The notes under the pieces are model-generated. The model was not told where the DNA came from. It worked only from the letters and a program-made list of their open reading frames with translations, and did not search any database. Source: Thiodiazotropha sp050291245 (GTDB lineage: Bacteria > Pseudomonadota > Gammaproteobacteria > Chromatiales > Chromatiaceae). Taken from it: 64,000 nucleotides of DNA. This document shows positions 1 through 8,689 of this stretch, piece after piece. The translations under genes were made by a program, and so were the position numbers. Position 1 is the first letter of the stretch. Each line of letters begins with the position of its first letter. The DNA lies in NCBI GenBank assembly GCA_050291245.1, contig JBNKJP010000061.1, positions 1-64,000 of the forward strand, given 5' to 3'.

Positions 1-8
1 CCCTTCGG

Positions 9-161
9 GCGAGCCTGCAAGGGGCTATCCGCGGCGTTATGCCTCTTGGAAAGGGCTGGGCCATTCCCTGCGAGGCATGCCTTGCGGCTAGCCCCTTGCA
101 GACTCGCTGAATGGTACAGAATCTATGACGAGGTACACTAGTGTAGTGTCCTATACTAGGT
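9..161 (+). repeat. Dispersed intergenic repeat, copy A, with hairpin head
   Basis: The left part (9-27 and 89-107) forms a 19-bp inverted repeat with one mismatch around a roughly 60-bp partly self-complementary core. The right part (about 111-161) carries GTACAGAATCTATGACG followed by GTACACTAG and CTATACTAGG. Segments match copies near 5.4 kb, 19.1 kb and 43.7 kb, all outside genes. The end overlaps the stop codon of the diguanylate cyclase gene. It looks like a small non-coding hairpin element of the MITE/REP kind; no transposase is nearby. Confidence 0.6.
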
Positions 162-2159
162 CCCTAACTGGTGTACAGAACGGGTTCGCGACACGCACTC
201 AAGCGCATCACTATGACAAATCGTACAGTTCTTGCCCGCATTTTTTGCCTCATACAATGCGGAGTCCGCACGCGCCAGGGCGCTGTCCACGCTGGGGTCC
301 GAATCCAGTAACTGGGCAACCCCAATGCTGACCGTATAGCCGATGTCCTGATCATTGACCGGCACATGAGCACTCGCGATCATGTCACATAACCGGTCGC
401 CGATCCGACAGGCATGGGCTATGGTCGTATCCGACAACAGCAGACCGAACTCCTCGCCTCCCAGGCGCCCGATGCGGTCACTGGTACGGGTAATCTCGGT
501 CAATGCTTGGGCAAAATGTTTCAGCACAAGATCACCCATGGCGTGCCCGTATCGATCATTGATGGCTTTAAAATTATCCAGATCCAGCATCAGCACGGCC
601 GCGGTACGATCCGCCAGATGCCGAATGCGATGATGCTCAAGCTCCAGATCCTTGAGAAACTGGCGTCGATTGGGCAAACCGGTCAGAGCATCCGTGGATG
701 CCTGGGTGCGCAATTCCTGCTCCATCCTGAGGCGATCGGAGTTATCGCGAAAGATTACCACCACCCCTTCGTGGCTATCCGCGCTACCGACCGGGGTGAT
801 GGTCAGGTGCACCGGAATGCCCGAGCCGTCTTTACAGATAAACCGGTCGTCCAAGTGACGGACCCTGCTATCCTCGTAGGTTTCCAGAATCGGACATTCA
901 TGAGGCAGAATCGGGGAACCGTCCTCACGACTGTGGTGTAGAAGTTGGTGTAAATCCTCACCCAATACCTCGTCTTCATGATAACCCAGCATCTTCAACG
1001 CCGCTGGGTTGATGAAGGTGCAAGTCTTGTTTTCGTCCAGTTCGAATACCCCGTCTCCGAGCGCGGCAAGCAGGCGCAACTGCTCCTCAGACTGCCGCAG
1101 GACACGGAAGCGCTCGTGTTTCAGACGATGATTGAGTTTCCAAAGCCACAGCAGCAGCAACAGAATCACCCCGCCCATGACACCGGCGGCGGTGAGCGGC
1201 ATCACGTATTTTGTCAGCACGTCGGACACCGTGAACTGGGGCGTTCCGTCATAGGGCGGCAGCCTCAATGACTGCAACAGACTCCGTACCGGTTCGTAGT
1301 CCTGGGGAATCGTGAATCCATGGATTCCAATACGATGGGCCACTTCTCCATCATGGGGCATCGCCAACAAGGCCGCAGCGACGCGTCGCGCCAGTTCGGG
1401 ATGGGCTTGCGGCATAGCCGCGAAAGGCCACTCCGGATAGCGTTGTGTCGAAAGCAGAAACGGGAAATCCTCGGCCATCTGTGGATTGAGAATTTTCAGT
1501 CGAGGCAGCTCCAGCAAACCTTCACTGGCCATGGCCTCCAGTACTCCGGTTCTCACAAAGCCCGCATCGACCTCACCGTTGAGCACCCGCTGGACGACGG
1601 TGTCATGGGGCATACCGGTCTCGCGCAGATTGATATCTCCAGGAACTGACAGCCCGAGGTTTTTCAGCGCCATCGCCTGAGCCTGAAATCCGCCCAGGGA
1701 ACCCTTGAATACGGCAGCCACCGTCTTACCCTTCAGATCCGCAAGGGCGTTGATGTCGGATCGGGTAGCCAGACTGAAGATAACCCCGCCGAATCCGGAG
1801 AGCGGAAGGCCCTGCTCCATGGGTATCAGTGTGGCCAGGGGAGAAGAGAGCCCATTACGGAAGGTCATTTGCACATAGTGGGCCGGATTGGTCATGACGA
1901 AGTCGACCTGGTTTTTACCGATCGCGTCCTCAAGTTCCGCATAGTTCATGATTTGGAGCTCGATAACCGAGGACCCCAGGTATCGATTGAGATAGTCGGC
2001 CAGGGGACGCCAGGTCTCGAACACTTCCTGTTTGGGACGAAACGCCAGCACGGCAAGTTTGGAGCTATTGGGAAACGGATCGGCCGCGGCGGTCTGCGCC
2101 AACAGCAGACCAACCATCAGGAACGCGCCGACAGATGCGACACTCAGTCTTTGATACAT
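156..2159 (-). CDS. Diguanylate cyclase with PhnD-like periplasmic sensor and PAS domain
   Basis: A 667-residue inner-membrane protein predicted to make cyclic di-GMP. An N-terminal signal sequence (about 1-26) is followed by a phosphonate/phosphite-binding-like periplasmic domain (about 30-290, PhnD-type), a membrane helix (about 320-341), a PAS domain (about 360-475) and a GGDEF domain (about 487-650). The active-site motif is GGEEF near residue 567, preceded at the expected spacing by RTSD, a product-inhibition I-site. There is no EAL domain. The start at 2159 was chosen because it begins the signal peptide; the open frame extends 30 codons upstream. The binding-protein fold suggests ligand sensing rather than transport, since no ABC components are adjacent. 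The ligand is unknown. Confidence 0.9.
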   Translation of the reverse strand: MYQRLSVASVGAFLMVGLLLAQTAAADPFPNSSKLAVLAFRPKQEVFETWRPLADYLNRYLGSSVIELQIMNYAELEDAIGKNQVDFVMTNPAHYVQMTFRNGLSSPLATLIPMEQGLPLSGFGGVIFSLATRSDINALADLKGKTVAAVFKGSLGGFQAQAMALKNLGLSVPGDINLRETGMPHDTVVQRVLNGEVDAGFVRTGVLEAMASEGLLELPRLKILNPQMAEDFPFLLSTQRYPEWPFAAMPQAHPELARRVAAALLAMPHDGEVAHRIGIHGFTIPQDYEPVRSLLQSLRLPPYDGTPQFTVSDVLTKYVMPLTAAGVMGGVILLLLLWLWKLNHRLKHERFRVLRQSEEQLRLLAALGDGVFELDENKTCTFINPAALKMLGYHEDEVLGEDLHQLLHHSREDGSPILPHECPILETYEDSRVRHLDDRFICKDGSGIPVHLTITPVGSADSHEGVVVIFRDNSDRLRMEQELRTQASTDALTGLPNRRQFLKDLELEHHRIRHLADRTAAVLMLDLDNFKAINDRYGHAMGDLVLKHFAQALTEITRTSDRIGRLGGEEFGLLLSDTTIAHACRIGDRLCDMIASAHVPVNDQDIGYTVSIGVAQLLDSDPSVDSALARADSALYEAKNAGKNCTICHSDALECVSRTRSVHQLGT

Positions 2160-2272
2160 GAAAACGGCACCCGACTCGTACGATTCAGACCGACGGGAAC
2201 ACCGCAGCGAAAAGACTGAGAAGCTCCCTTCACTTCCCTGTACCGGCAATCACAGCACAAAGCCTTGCGGAA

Positions 2273-2315
2273 AACAAATCCGCGCCCCGGTCATCCGATG
2301 GATGGCCGGGGCGCG
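2273..2315 (-). terminator. Rho-independent terminator after TonB-dependent receptor gene
   Basis: A 16-bp stem (2281-2296 with 2300-2315, one G-T pair) with a 3-nt loop lies 20 bp past the receptor stop. On the minus strand the stem is followed by a T-rich stretch (GATTTGTTTT). It separates the receptor gene from the downstream diguanylate cyclase gene. Confidence 0.8.
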
Positions 2316-2335
2316 GGTAGGCACAGATCAAACGC

Positions 2336-4594
2336 TCAGAAGCTGACGCTCAACCCGGCGGTCAGAGTGCGGCCCTGATTAACCACGATGGAGACATCGT
2401 TCTCATCGTACACCCCATCATAGGCGTCGTAGACGCCGTCACCATCGCTGTCCAGCGTTTTCGCATCTCCGGTGCCACCCCGGGCCGTATTGTAGTAGTC
2501 ATCATCCAGCAGGTTATCCACGCGCACAAAGAAGGACCAGTCGGACTTGCCAAATGCCCGGTCATAGTTGACCAGGAGGTTGAAGGTCTCGTGACCGTCG
2601 ACTTCAACCTCATTGATCTCATCCACATAGTAGGAGGAGGTAGCGTCCATCTCTCCGGTCAGGCTCCAGTGGGTGGCCAGCTTGTAGCTCAGTCCCAGAT
2701 TGAGATGATGTTTCGGGGTCCTGGGCACGGTATTGCCCTCGTTGTCATAGTGCTCGATACAATAGGAGTTGTCCGGATTGAGTTCGGAGCAATCCACCCG
2801 TCCGTTGCGTCCGTAGCGGTTACCGAGCAGCAGGTTGAAGTTGTCGTACTGGGTGTACTTGGCATCCAGGTAGGTATAGGCCAGATTCCAACTGAGCTGG
2901 GGCGAGAAGGCGCTGCTCAGGGCGACTTCCAAGCCCCGGTTACGCACCCCGCCGATGTTGTCATAGTACTCGGTATCCCCGTCGGACTCCGAGTACTGGC
3001 CGGAGGTGCTCATGATGTAGTTCTTGCGATTGATTTGAAAGATCCCCACATCCAGATCCACTTCCGAGCCCAACAGACTCGCCTTGGTGCGATAGCCGAT
3101 CTCCATGTTGATCGCATGTTCCGGTTCCAGATCCGGGTTGCTCGCGGTTTCGCCCGATGGGCTGATATCCCCGGTAAACAACTGAGTCATCGTGGGGGCG
3201 CGAAAGCCCGTGGAGACATTGGCGTACAGATCCCGGTTCTTCGCCAGGGCGTAGTTGGATCCGAAACGCCAGGAGGTCACCTTGAAGGTTTTGCTCAGCG
3301 CGAGGTCACTGATATTGGAGTGATAGTCATACTCGATCCGGTCATAGCGGCCGTTCAGGGTCACCACCCAGGGTTGGGTCAGACGAAACTTGGTTTCGCC
3401 GTAGACCGCGCGGACATCCTCATCGGTAGTGTCATCCGAAAGCCGATCACCCTCATTCGCGGTGAGCGTTCCCCTCCGATCGTACTGGTCTTTCGCTGCC
3501 TCCACGTTGTTTTCGTAGCTGTTTGCGCGTAGGTCCGCCGCCAGCATCCAGGCGAAATCGGTCCCGCCGGCCCGATATTCCGACTTCAATCCTTGCTGCA
3601 CCTGGTCGTAGAGGTTGAGATTTTCATACAGCCTGGGATCTGCGCTGTTGGGCTTGGAATAGAACTCGGTCTCGTCACCGTAGCTATAGGCGTTGACCAT
3701 CAGGTTGGTATTGTCGTCAACGTCCTTGGAATAGGTGAGAAAGTACTTTGCCAGTTCTACATCGTAGTGGTTGGAATAGTCGTTGTAGCTGTAGATATCC
3801 TCACTCTTGGGATCGTTCTCGGCGGCCTCGACACCCTTAACGGCGCCGTGACTGTTCTTATCCCGGTCCGACAGCTCCAAACCAAGGGTCACATCGCTGG
3901 TGTCATCCAGGTAGTACATCAGTTTGCCGTTGAGGTATTTCGCGGTAGAGGCGGAATCGTCCCAGTAGCCGTCCGTGTGACGTCGCGAAACCTGTACATG
4001 ACCACTGGCGGAGTCGGTGGAGAACCCGGCTCGCGCCAGGGCCTTCTCATAGCCGAAACTGCCCGCCTCGGCGGCGAATTTGAAACCTTTGTAGGCGGCA
4101 CCGCGCTTGGTGGTAATGATCACCGCGCCAGACAGGGCATCATCACCAAACAGATAGGAGGCACCGCCCTTGATCACTTTGATCGATTCGATGTTGTCCA
4201 GGTCGATGTTGACCCGGCCGGTGCGCTCGAACACGGGAACCCCGTCGATCACCACCGCCACGCCCGGCTTTTCCCCCATGTAGACCTGGTTCTCGATACC
4301 GCGGATGTGGATCTTCAGGGAATCCCCGGCCTGAAGCTCTGTGGTAATACCCGGGATGCTCTGCAACATCTGCTGGATATTTTCCGTATGCGCCTTGTCG
4401 ATCTTCTCGCCGCTGATCACCGCGACACTCGATGCTTCGTCCCGCTTGTTTTCGAATTTATCGTCAATCGTTGTCGATTCGACACGGATCACAGAGAGAT
4501 CTTCGTCCGCAAGCAGCGGCTGAGTGAATCCGGCGATCGTCAGTGCAACGGCCCAAGGTAAGCGCGCCCAATCGGATGCAAGGCGTGTTGGCAT
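2336..4594 (-). CDS. TonB-dependent outer-membrane receptor
   Basis: A 752-residue outer-membrane protein. It has a signal peptide ending near residue 29, a TonB-box-like segment (DLSVIRVES), a plug domain (about 45-160, with the VVIDGVPV and LSGAVIITTKRG motifs) and a C-terminal 22-strand-type barrel ending in phenylalanine (LSVSF). TonB receptors import siderophores, cobalamin, metals or other scarce ligands. Nothing adjacent identifies the substrate. An Asp-rich insert near the C-terminus (DSDGDGVYDAYDG) resembles a calcium-binding loop, which is unusual just before the last strands. A strong terminator follows the gene. Confidence 0.92.
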   Translation of the reverse strand: MPTRLASDWARLPWAVALTIAGFTQPLLADEDLSVIRVESTTIDDKFENKRDEASSVAVISGEKIDKAHTENIQQMLQSIPGITTELQAGDSLKIHIRGIENQVYMGEKPGVAVVIDGVPVFERTGRVNIDLDNIESIKVIKGGASYLFGDDALSGAVIITTKRGAAYKGFKFAAEAGSFGYEKALARAGFSTDSASGHVQVSRRHTDGYWDDSASTAKYLNGKLMYYLDDTSDVTLGLELSDRDKNSHGAVKGVEAAENDPKSEDIYSYNDYSNHYDVELAKYFLTYSKDVDDNTNLMVNAYSYGDETEFYSKPNSADPRLYENLNLYDQVQQGLKSEYRAGGTDFAWMLAADLRANSYENNVEAAKDQYDRRGTLTANEGDRLSDDTTDEDVRAVYGETKFRLTQPWVVTLNGRYDRIEYDYHSNISDLALSKTFKVTSWRFGSNYALAKNRDLYANVSTGFRAPTMTQLFTGDISPSGETASNPDLEPEHAINMEIGYRTKASLLGSEVDLDVGIFQINRKNYIMSTSGQYSESDGDTEYYDNIGGVRNRGLEVALSSAFSPQLSWNLAYTYLDAKYTQYDNFNLLLGNRYGRNGRVDCSELNPDNSYCIEHYDNEGNTVPRTPKHHLNLGLSYKLATHWSLTGEMDATSSYYVDEINEVEVDGHETFNLLVNYDRAFGKSDWSFFVRVDNLLDDDYYNTARGGTGDAKTLDSDGDGVYDAYDGVYDENDVSIVVNQGRTLTAGLSVSF

Positions 4595-4672
4595 GTAGTT
4601 TCCCCTTATTAATGCTGTTCATACCGAACGGTCATGAAAAGCACAAGCCATGCCAGATGCTAAGAGACTGAT

Positions 4673-4685
4673 TAAACAATGTTTA
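4673..4685. promoter_or_regulatory. Small palindrome upstream of TonB receptor gene
   Basis: TAAACAATGTTTA is a perfect inverted repeat (6-bp arms, 1-nt centre) about 80 bp upstream of the receptor start, in an AT-rich gap of 132 bp. It could be an operator for the receptor gene. It does not match a Fur box, and no regulator gene is adjacent. Confidence 0.3.
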
Positions 4686-4726
4686 TTGGGTTATTTCCCT
4701 TATCAAATCAGGGTATTTGACACGAT

Positions 4727-5365
4727 TCATAGGTCAATTGCCACACTGTCGCGACAACATTGCGGCATTGGAATATGTGACCCTTGACGCCGATGTGAGC
4801 GGTCCACCGCTTCCTGGATGTGTTTCAACATATCCCTCACCGCGCGGCTGGCCACCTGGTTTAACCGCTCATTCAGTGTCAGCCAGGCATCCTCTTCGGT
4901 GTTGTCACAGACCTCATATCGCTGTCTGCGGGCCCCCCGGTTATAGGCCTTTTCCAAGCGCCGGTTATCCGCGACATGGGCCGCTTCGTGCCGGGTGATC
5001 GCCTCATGCCACTTGCGGCGCTGGGTGTCACAAGCAGCACCCATGGGAGAATCCGGCTGCCAGTCGAGGCGTGCACTGACGCTGTCTACGCTGAGCCCGA
5101 TCCGCACCCGGGTTGAGGCGCAGACTTGCCCCGACCCATCGGTCCGGTATTCAACCTGATAATCGGTGTCACGGGTTTCGACCTCAACATGGGTGTTGCC
5201 GGGTTGCCCGGGATGGTAGCCCGATTCGTCCCAAACCCCATATTCTTCGATCCTGTCGAGCAGGTCCTGGCAATCACCGGTTACGATGTTGTCCTCGCCG
5301 ATCTCAATGGCCAGAATCCCAGGAGCCACGAAAAACAGGAAGACTGCCGCAGGTTGCCATCGCAT
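4727..5365 (-). CDS. Secreted DUF922-type putative Zn-dependent protease
   Basis: A 212-residue exported protein with a clear signal peptide (residues 1-19, hydrophobic, ending near LAIE). It shows the DUF922 pattern: a beta-rich N-terminal half (DYQVEYR.. and SARLDWQPD) and the motif RHEAAH, with a downstream cluster of charged residues. The HExxH-like motif (HEAAH) with conserved surroundings suggests a metallopeptidase, but proteolysis has not been shown for this family to my knowledge. The gene lies between the TonB receptor gene and a repeat copy and is probably transcribed alone. Confidence 0.72.
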   Translation of the reverse strand: MRWQPAAVFLFFVAPGILAIEIGEDNIVTGDCQDLLDRIEEYGVWDESGYHPGQPGNTHVEVETRDTDYQVEYRTDGSGQVCASTRVRIGLSVDSVSARLDWQPDSPMGAACDTQRRKWHEAITRHEAAHVADNRRLEKAYNRGARRQRYEVCDNTEEDAWLTLNERLNQVASRAVRDMLKHIQEAVDRSHRRQGSHIPMPQCCRDSVAIDL

Positions 5366-5390
5366 GGGAATACTCCTTTATCAACATGAT

Positions 5391-5460
5391 CCTTGTTCTG
5401 GCGTATTGGGAGGGAGGGCTCTGAACGGTACAGAATCTGTGACGGTGTGCACCAGGCCGG
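5391..5460 (+). repeat. Dispersed intergenic repeat, copy B
   Basis: Contains CCTTGTTCTGGCGTATTGGG followed by GGTACAGAATCTGTGACGG. The first part matches the complement of the copy near 43.7 kb and the second part matches all other copies. It fills the gap between the DUF922 gene and the PATAN-type gene. Confidence 0.6.
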
Positions 5461-5471
5461 GAGAAACGTGA

Positions 5472-6083
5472 TCAGAGTTTCCGGGACAACCCCTTTCTGA
5501 CGCCATCCTTGAACCGCTGCTCTTTCTGGCTATCCCCGATATCCTGGACAAGGGAATTGATCAGCCGCTTCACATCATTGCTGCTCAACGACGGCCCCAT
5601 CGATTTCAAGTAATCCTGACAGAGCAGTTTCGCGATAGGCCCGAGATACTCCATCGCTTCCCGGGAGACCACATCAAAAACGGTTTGTTTGTCGAAGGCA
5701 TTCTCCGAGGACGCCTCACTGGGCTGATCGACGACCGGCACCGAGGCAATGGGCTGTTGCGGGGTTGCGTAACTGTGGGCCTCCCGGGTGTTGATGGTCC
5801 GCAGAATCTCAGGGGTGCTCGGAAGCGCTTGATTACCGATCGCCAGTTTCAAAAGCGGATTAAAGCTCATCCGGCCCTGCTGGATTTCCCGGATCGCCTG
5901 CAGGGCATCGACGCCTCTGAGTTCACCAAACGCCAGCCAGCAGATCTCACCACGATTCAAGACAATGCGTGCGGAAATACCGTTTTCCAGATTATAAAAC
6001 ACCGTCCCGCTGGACTTCTCCCGGCACAGTGCAACCAACGCATGCATAAATCCGCGATGGTCCAATAAACCTCCATCGACCAT
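5472..6083 (-). CDS. DUF4388/PATAN-type cytoplasmic protein
   Basis: A 203-residue soluble protein. The N-terminal ~100 residues match the DUF4388/PATAN pattern (SGTVFYNLENGISARIVL, RGEICWLAFG, LRGVDALQAI, GRMSFNP), a domain tied to signalling and motility proteins. The C-terminal ~70 residues contain AMEYLGPIAKLLCQDYL, like a short helical module found at the ends of kinases, cyclases and related regulators. It starts 37 bp after the Cache-HAMP receptor gene on the same strand, so the two are probably co-transcribed. It may be the separate output partner of that receptor; this is inference. Confidence 0.62.
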   Translation of the reverse strand: MVDGGLLDHRGFMHALVALCREKSSGTVFYNLENGISARIVLNRGEICWLAFGELRGVDALQAIREIQQGRMSFNPLLKLAIGNQALPSTPEILRTINTREAHSYATPQQPIASVPVVDQPSEASSENAFDKQTVFDVVSREAMEYLGPIAKLLCQDYLKSMGPSLSSNDVKRLINSLVQDIGDSQKEQRFKDGVRKGLSRKL

Positions 6084-6120
6084 TTCATTCTCCCAGTGAA
6101 GCGATTGAGCGCCCTATCAG

Positions 6121-7200
6121 CTAGCGGTTGAATCGCTCCATCGCCAGGCGCACGCTGCTACCCAGCCGCTCCACCGCGCGAGCCAAATCACCCAGTTCAT
6201 CACCCCGCGCGGTATCGGTGATCCGGAAATCGAAATTGCCACGACTGATCGCATCGGCGGCGAGGGTCAACTGCCGGATCGGCCGGGTCAATTGGCGCGC
6301 CACCAGGAAGGTCACGACAACCACCAGTATCAGACTGATCAGCATCAGCAACTGAGTCTGTTGGTTGTAGGTCCGCAACGCGCCAAAGGCCTCGTCGTAG
6401 TCCTGCTGCACCAGCAGGATCCACCCATGATTGGTTTTTCGCATCTGGGAGAAGACCTTCTTACCCGCCTCGTTGGTATACACCAGCGACTGGGCGTTAC
6501 TCACCATCAAGGCATTATAAGCCGGGTGGTCCAGCAGTTGGGTACGTTCGGTGGTGTACTTTTCGTTGATGTGGGAAATCACCCGTCCGTCCTGGTCCAG
6601 CAGGATCGCAAAACCGGTATCACCGAAACGGGTGGTCGCGATCTTGGCCGAGATATCCTCCAGCGACATGCCGAGCGCCAGCACCCCCTTGGTGTGCTGC
6701 TGTTCGTCCTTGATCGGAACGGAGATGACCAGGGCCGGTTTGCCCGTGGTTTTGCTGATCAGCACCTGCTGACCCATGGGCTGGCCACCCAGGACCTGCC
6801 GGACGTAGCGCCGATCGCTGTAGTCCTTGAGATCCTTGCTGTCACTGCGGGAGATGTTCTGACCCTTGATATCCACGGTGAAGGCGAGATAGACCCAATC
6901 ATAGGACTCGACGATCGACTCGAGGGCCCTCTTCTGCCGCATCCCGTCCATGCTGATCATGTCGGGCAGTATGGCATTCTGCCGTAGCACCCGGGCATTC
7001 ATATCGATCCAGCTTTCGACATAGCCGCGCAACTGATCCGCGGTGGACGACAGTCGGTTGTCCACGTCCTGGCTGATTGCCGTTTCACTGGCTGCATGAC
7101 TGATATACCAAACCACGCCCAGTGGGAGTGCCGCCACCAGGATCATGACCAGGGTCAGTTTAAAAAAGATTCCAAAGCGAATCTTGCGATTCTCAGCCAT
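6121..7200 (-). CDS. Cache-HAMP transmembrane receptor without output domain
   Basis: A 359-residue membrane receptor. Helix one (about 13-33) is followed by a large periplasmic double-Cache domain (about 40-280, with LAFTVDIKGQNISRSD and ALVISVPI), helix two (about 283-303) and a HAMP domain (about 304-357, LTRPIRQLTLAADAISRGNFDFRI). It then stops: there is no methyl-accepting, kinase, GGDEF or phosphatase domain. The end is a clean stop after the HAMP helix, not a visible frameshift. The next gene encodes a PATAN-type protein. A truncated chemoreceptor is the main alternative. Confidence 0.85.
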   Translation of the reverse strand: MAENRKIRFGIFFKLTLVMILVAALPLGVVWYISHAASETAISQDVDNRLSSTADQLRGYVESWIDMNARVLRQNAILPDMISMDGMRQKRALESIVESYDWVYLAFTVDIKGQNISRSDSKDLKDYSDRRYVRQVLGGQPMGQQVLISKTTGKPALVISVPIKDEQQHTKGVLALGMSLEDISAKIATTRFGDTGFAILLDQDGRVISHINEKYTTERTQLLDHPAYNALMVSNAQSLVYTNEAGKKVFSQMRKTNHGWILLVQQDYDEAFGALRTYNQQTQLLMLISLILVVVVTFLVARQLTRPIRQLTLAADAISRGNFDFRITDTARGDELGDLARAVERLGSSVRLAMERFNR

Positions 7201-7792
7201 AGTTCTTGCTCCTACCTTGAATTATTCAATTTATTGTTTTGTGATCGCCCCGAGTTCGGAGATCGATGAGAGGGTGAATCGGGACCACCCTTCATCCACC
7301 AGCCAGCCCGCCAATCTGACTGCATCGAAACTTGCTGATAACACCATTTAGCGGTTTTCGGCATAAAGCCCGGTAACTTGAGAAAATTTGAAAAGTGTTG
7401 CCTGGATTTCGATACAGAGGTAAACCCGCGCATCACAGTAGGTCCGGAGCGAGCGGATGCAGCGGAATTCCCCTCGAATGAGTGAGGAATTAAATAATGA
7501 CAACTGGCTCACGATATCCGATAGAGTCCCTCCTATCACTCCTCATCTGCTTCGCGGTTTCCCTACTCGCAACGACAATAGGTAGTAAGGTTGGCCGGGG
7601 ATGAGGAGACGCGATTATGAATCCCCGGTGTTTCTCCTGCCCAGATAACCTGTAAACGGGACCTCATTTCACTATCCAAACCGGTCCGCTGTCAATTAAT
7701 CTTGCAAACAAGTTGGCAAAGTTTGAAATAGAACGACGTTTATTTGTATCAACCCATTTACTTAGCCATGTTCTTGCAGTCCGCGATACACT
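7201..7792. other. Gene-free region with one hairpin and mini-ORF
   Basis: No convincing gene over about 590 bp. The only structured item is at 7595-7655. CCGGGGAT (7595-7602) and ATCCCCGG (7621-7628) form an 8-bp stem whose loop holds a GAGGAG ribosome-binding sequence and an ATG (7617), opening a 12-codon frame with a CxxC ending at 7655. This could be a leader peptide with a hidden start site, or chance. The flanks hold AT-rich stretches suited to the promoters of the two divergent genes. Confidence 0.3.
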
Positions 7793-7837
7793 GTGCAGTC
7801 TATTTCTATGTCTTTCCCGCAAGGAGCAACCTTTAAT

Positions 7838-8578
7838 ATGAAAAAAAATGAACTTGCTGCGATTCTGTCCGGCCTGATGATCTCCTGTGCCGTCCAGGCA
7901 TCGGACAAGCCCCATTGGGGATACGCCGGTGAGGAGGGTCCCCAGCATTGGGGCGCCCTGTCGCCAGACTACGCGGTCTGCGCAACCGGTCGCAATCAAT
8001 CCCCCATCAACCTGACCGGTATGATCGAAGGCGATCTGCCCGAATTGCAGGTGAATTACCCCAACGAGGCCAAACAGATCGTCAACAACGGCCACAGCAT
8101 CCAGGTGAATGTTCAACCCGGCGACAGCATCACGGTGGATGGACACAGTTATGAACTGAAGCAGTTTCATTTCCACTCACCGAGCGAGAACACCATCGAA
8201 GGGGAGTCCTTCCCCCTCGAGGCGCATTTCGTGCACGCGGACGCCGAGGGCAACCTGGCGGTGATCGCGGTCATGTATCGCCGTGGCGCGGCGAACGTCG
8301 AACTGGAGAAGGCCTGGGAGCAGATGCCTGCCCATGCGGGGGACGAAGCGCTACTCGAGCATGCGGTCGCGCCGGGTGTGCTGCTCCCCGGGAATCACGA
8401 CTACTATCGCTTCAACGGCTCCCTGACCACACCGCCCTGCAGCGAGGGTGTCGCCTGGTACGTCATCAAACAGATCGACACCGTGTCGGATGAGCAGATC
8501 GAGAAATTCGCCCACACCATGCACCACGACAACAATCGGCCGGTACAGCCGGTCAATGCACGGGTGGTTATTCAGTAG
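7838..8578 (+). CDS. cah: Periplasmic alpha-carbonic anhydrase
   Basis: A 246-residue exported alpha-class carbonic anhydrase interconverting CO2 and bicarbonate in the periplasm. A signal peptide (about 1-20, ending VQASD) is followed by the family landmarks: HWGYAGEEGPQHWG, NQSPINL, QFHFHSPSENTIEG and EAHFVH (the zinc-binding histidines), and the substrate-site motif GSLTTPPCSEGV. Two cysteines (YAVCATG and PPCSEG) match the usual disulfide. The start at 7838 is set by AAGGAG at 7821-7826; the open frame begins 15 codons earlier without a comparable site. It probably supplies bicarbonate for carbon fixation or pH control, and ppc lies further along the window. Confidence 0.94.
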   Translation: MKKNELAAILSGLMISCAVQASDKPHWGYAGEEGPQHWGALSPDYAVCATGRNQSPINLTGMIEGDLPELQVNYPNEAKQIVNNGHSIQVNVQPGDSITVDGHSYELKQFHFHSPSENTIEGESFPLEAHFVHADAEGNLAVIAVMYRRGAANVELEKAWEQMPAHAGDEALLEHAVAPGVLLPGNHDYYRFNGSLTTPPCSEGVAWYVIKQIDTVSDEQIEKFAHTMHHDNNRPVQPVNARVVIQ

Positions 8579-8589
8579 TCACGCCGATT

Positions 8590-8623
8590 GTCCATCCCCG
8601 GAACACCGGCTTCGGGGATGGAC
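8590..8623. terminator. Convergent-gene hairpin terminator
   Basis: GTCCATCCCCG (8590-8600) pairs perfectly with CGGGGATGGAC (8613-8623) across a 12-nt loop. It sits between the convergent carbonic anhydrase and TauE-type genes. There is no strong T-run on either side, so efficiency is uncertain. Confidence 0.6.
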
Positions 8624-8689
8624 GATTCACACCGCATCAACGCAACCCGGTAGGGTCGCGGCTTGCCACCCAGGTCAGCGGAACGGTCA

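Noticed and set aside
2591..4561. Long plus-strand open frames across the TonB receptor gene
   Set aside because: They are antisense shadows of a clear receptor gene and have no recognisable domains; strong codon bias of the real gene explains the openness.
4595..4726. Cobalamin riboswitch before the TonB receptor
   Set aside because: The gap is only 132 bp, too short for a full B12 aptamer, and no B12-box sequence is seen.
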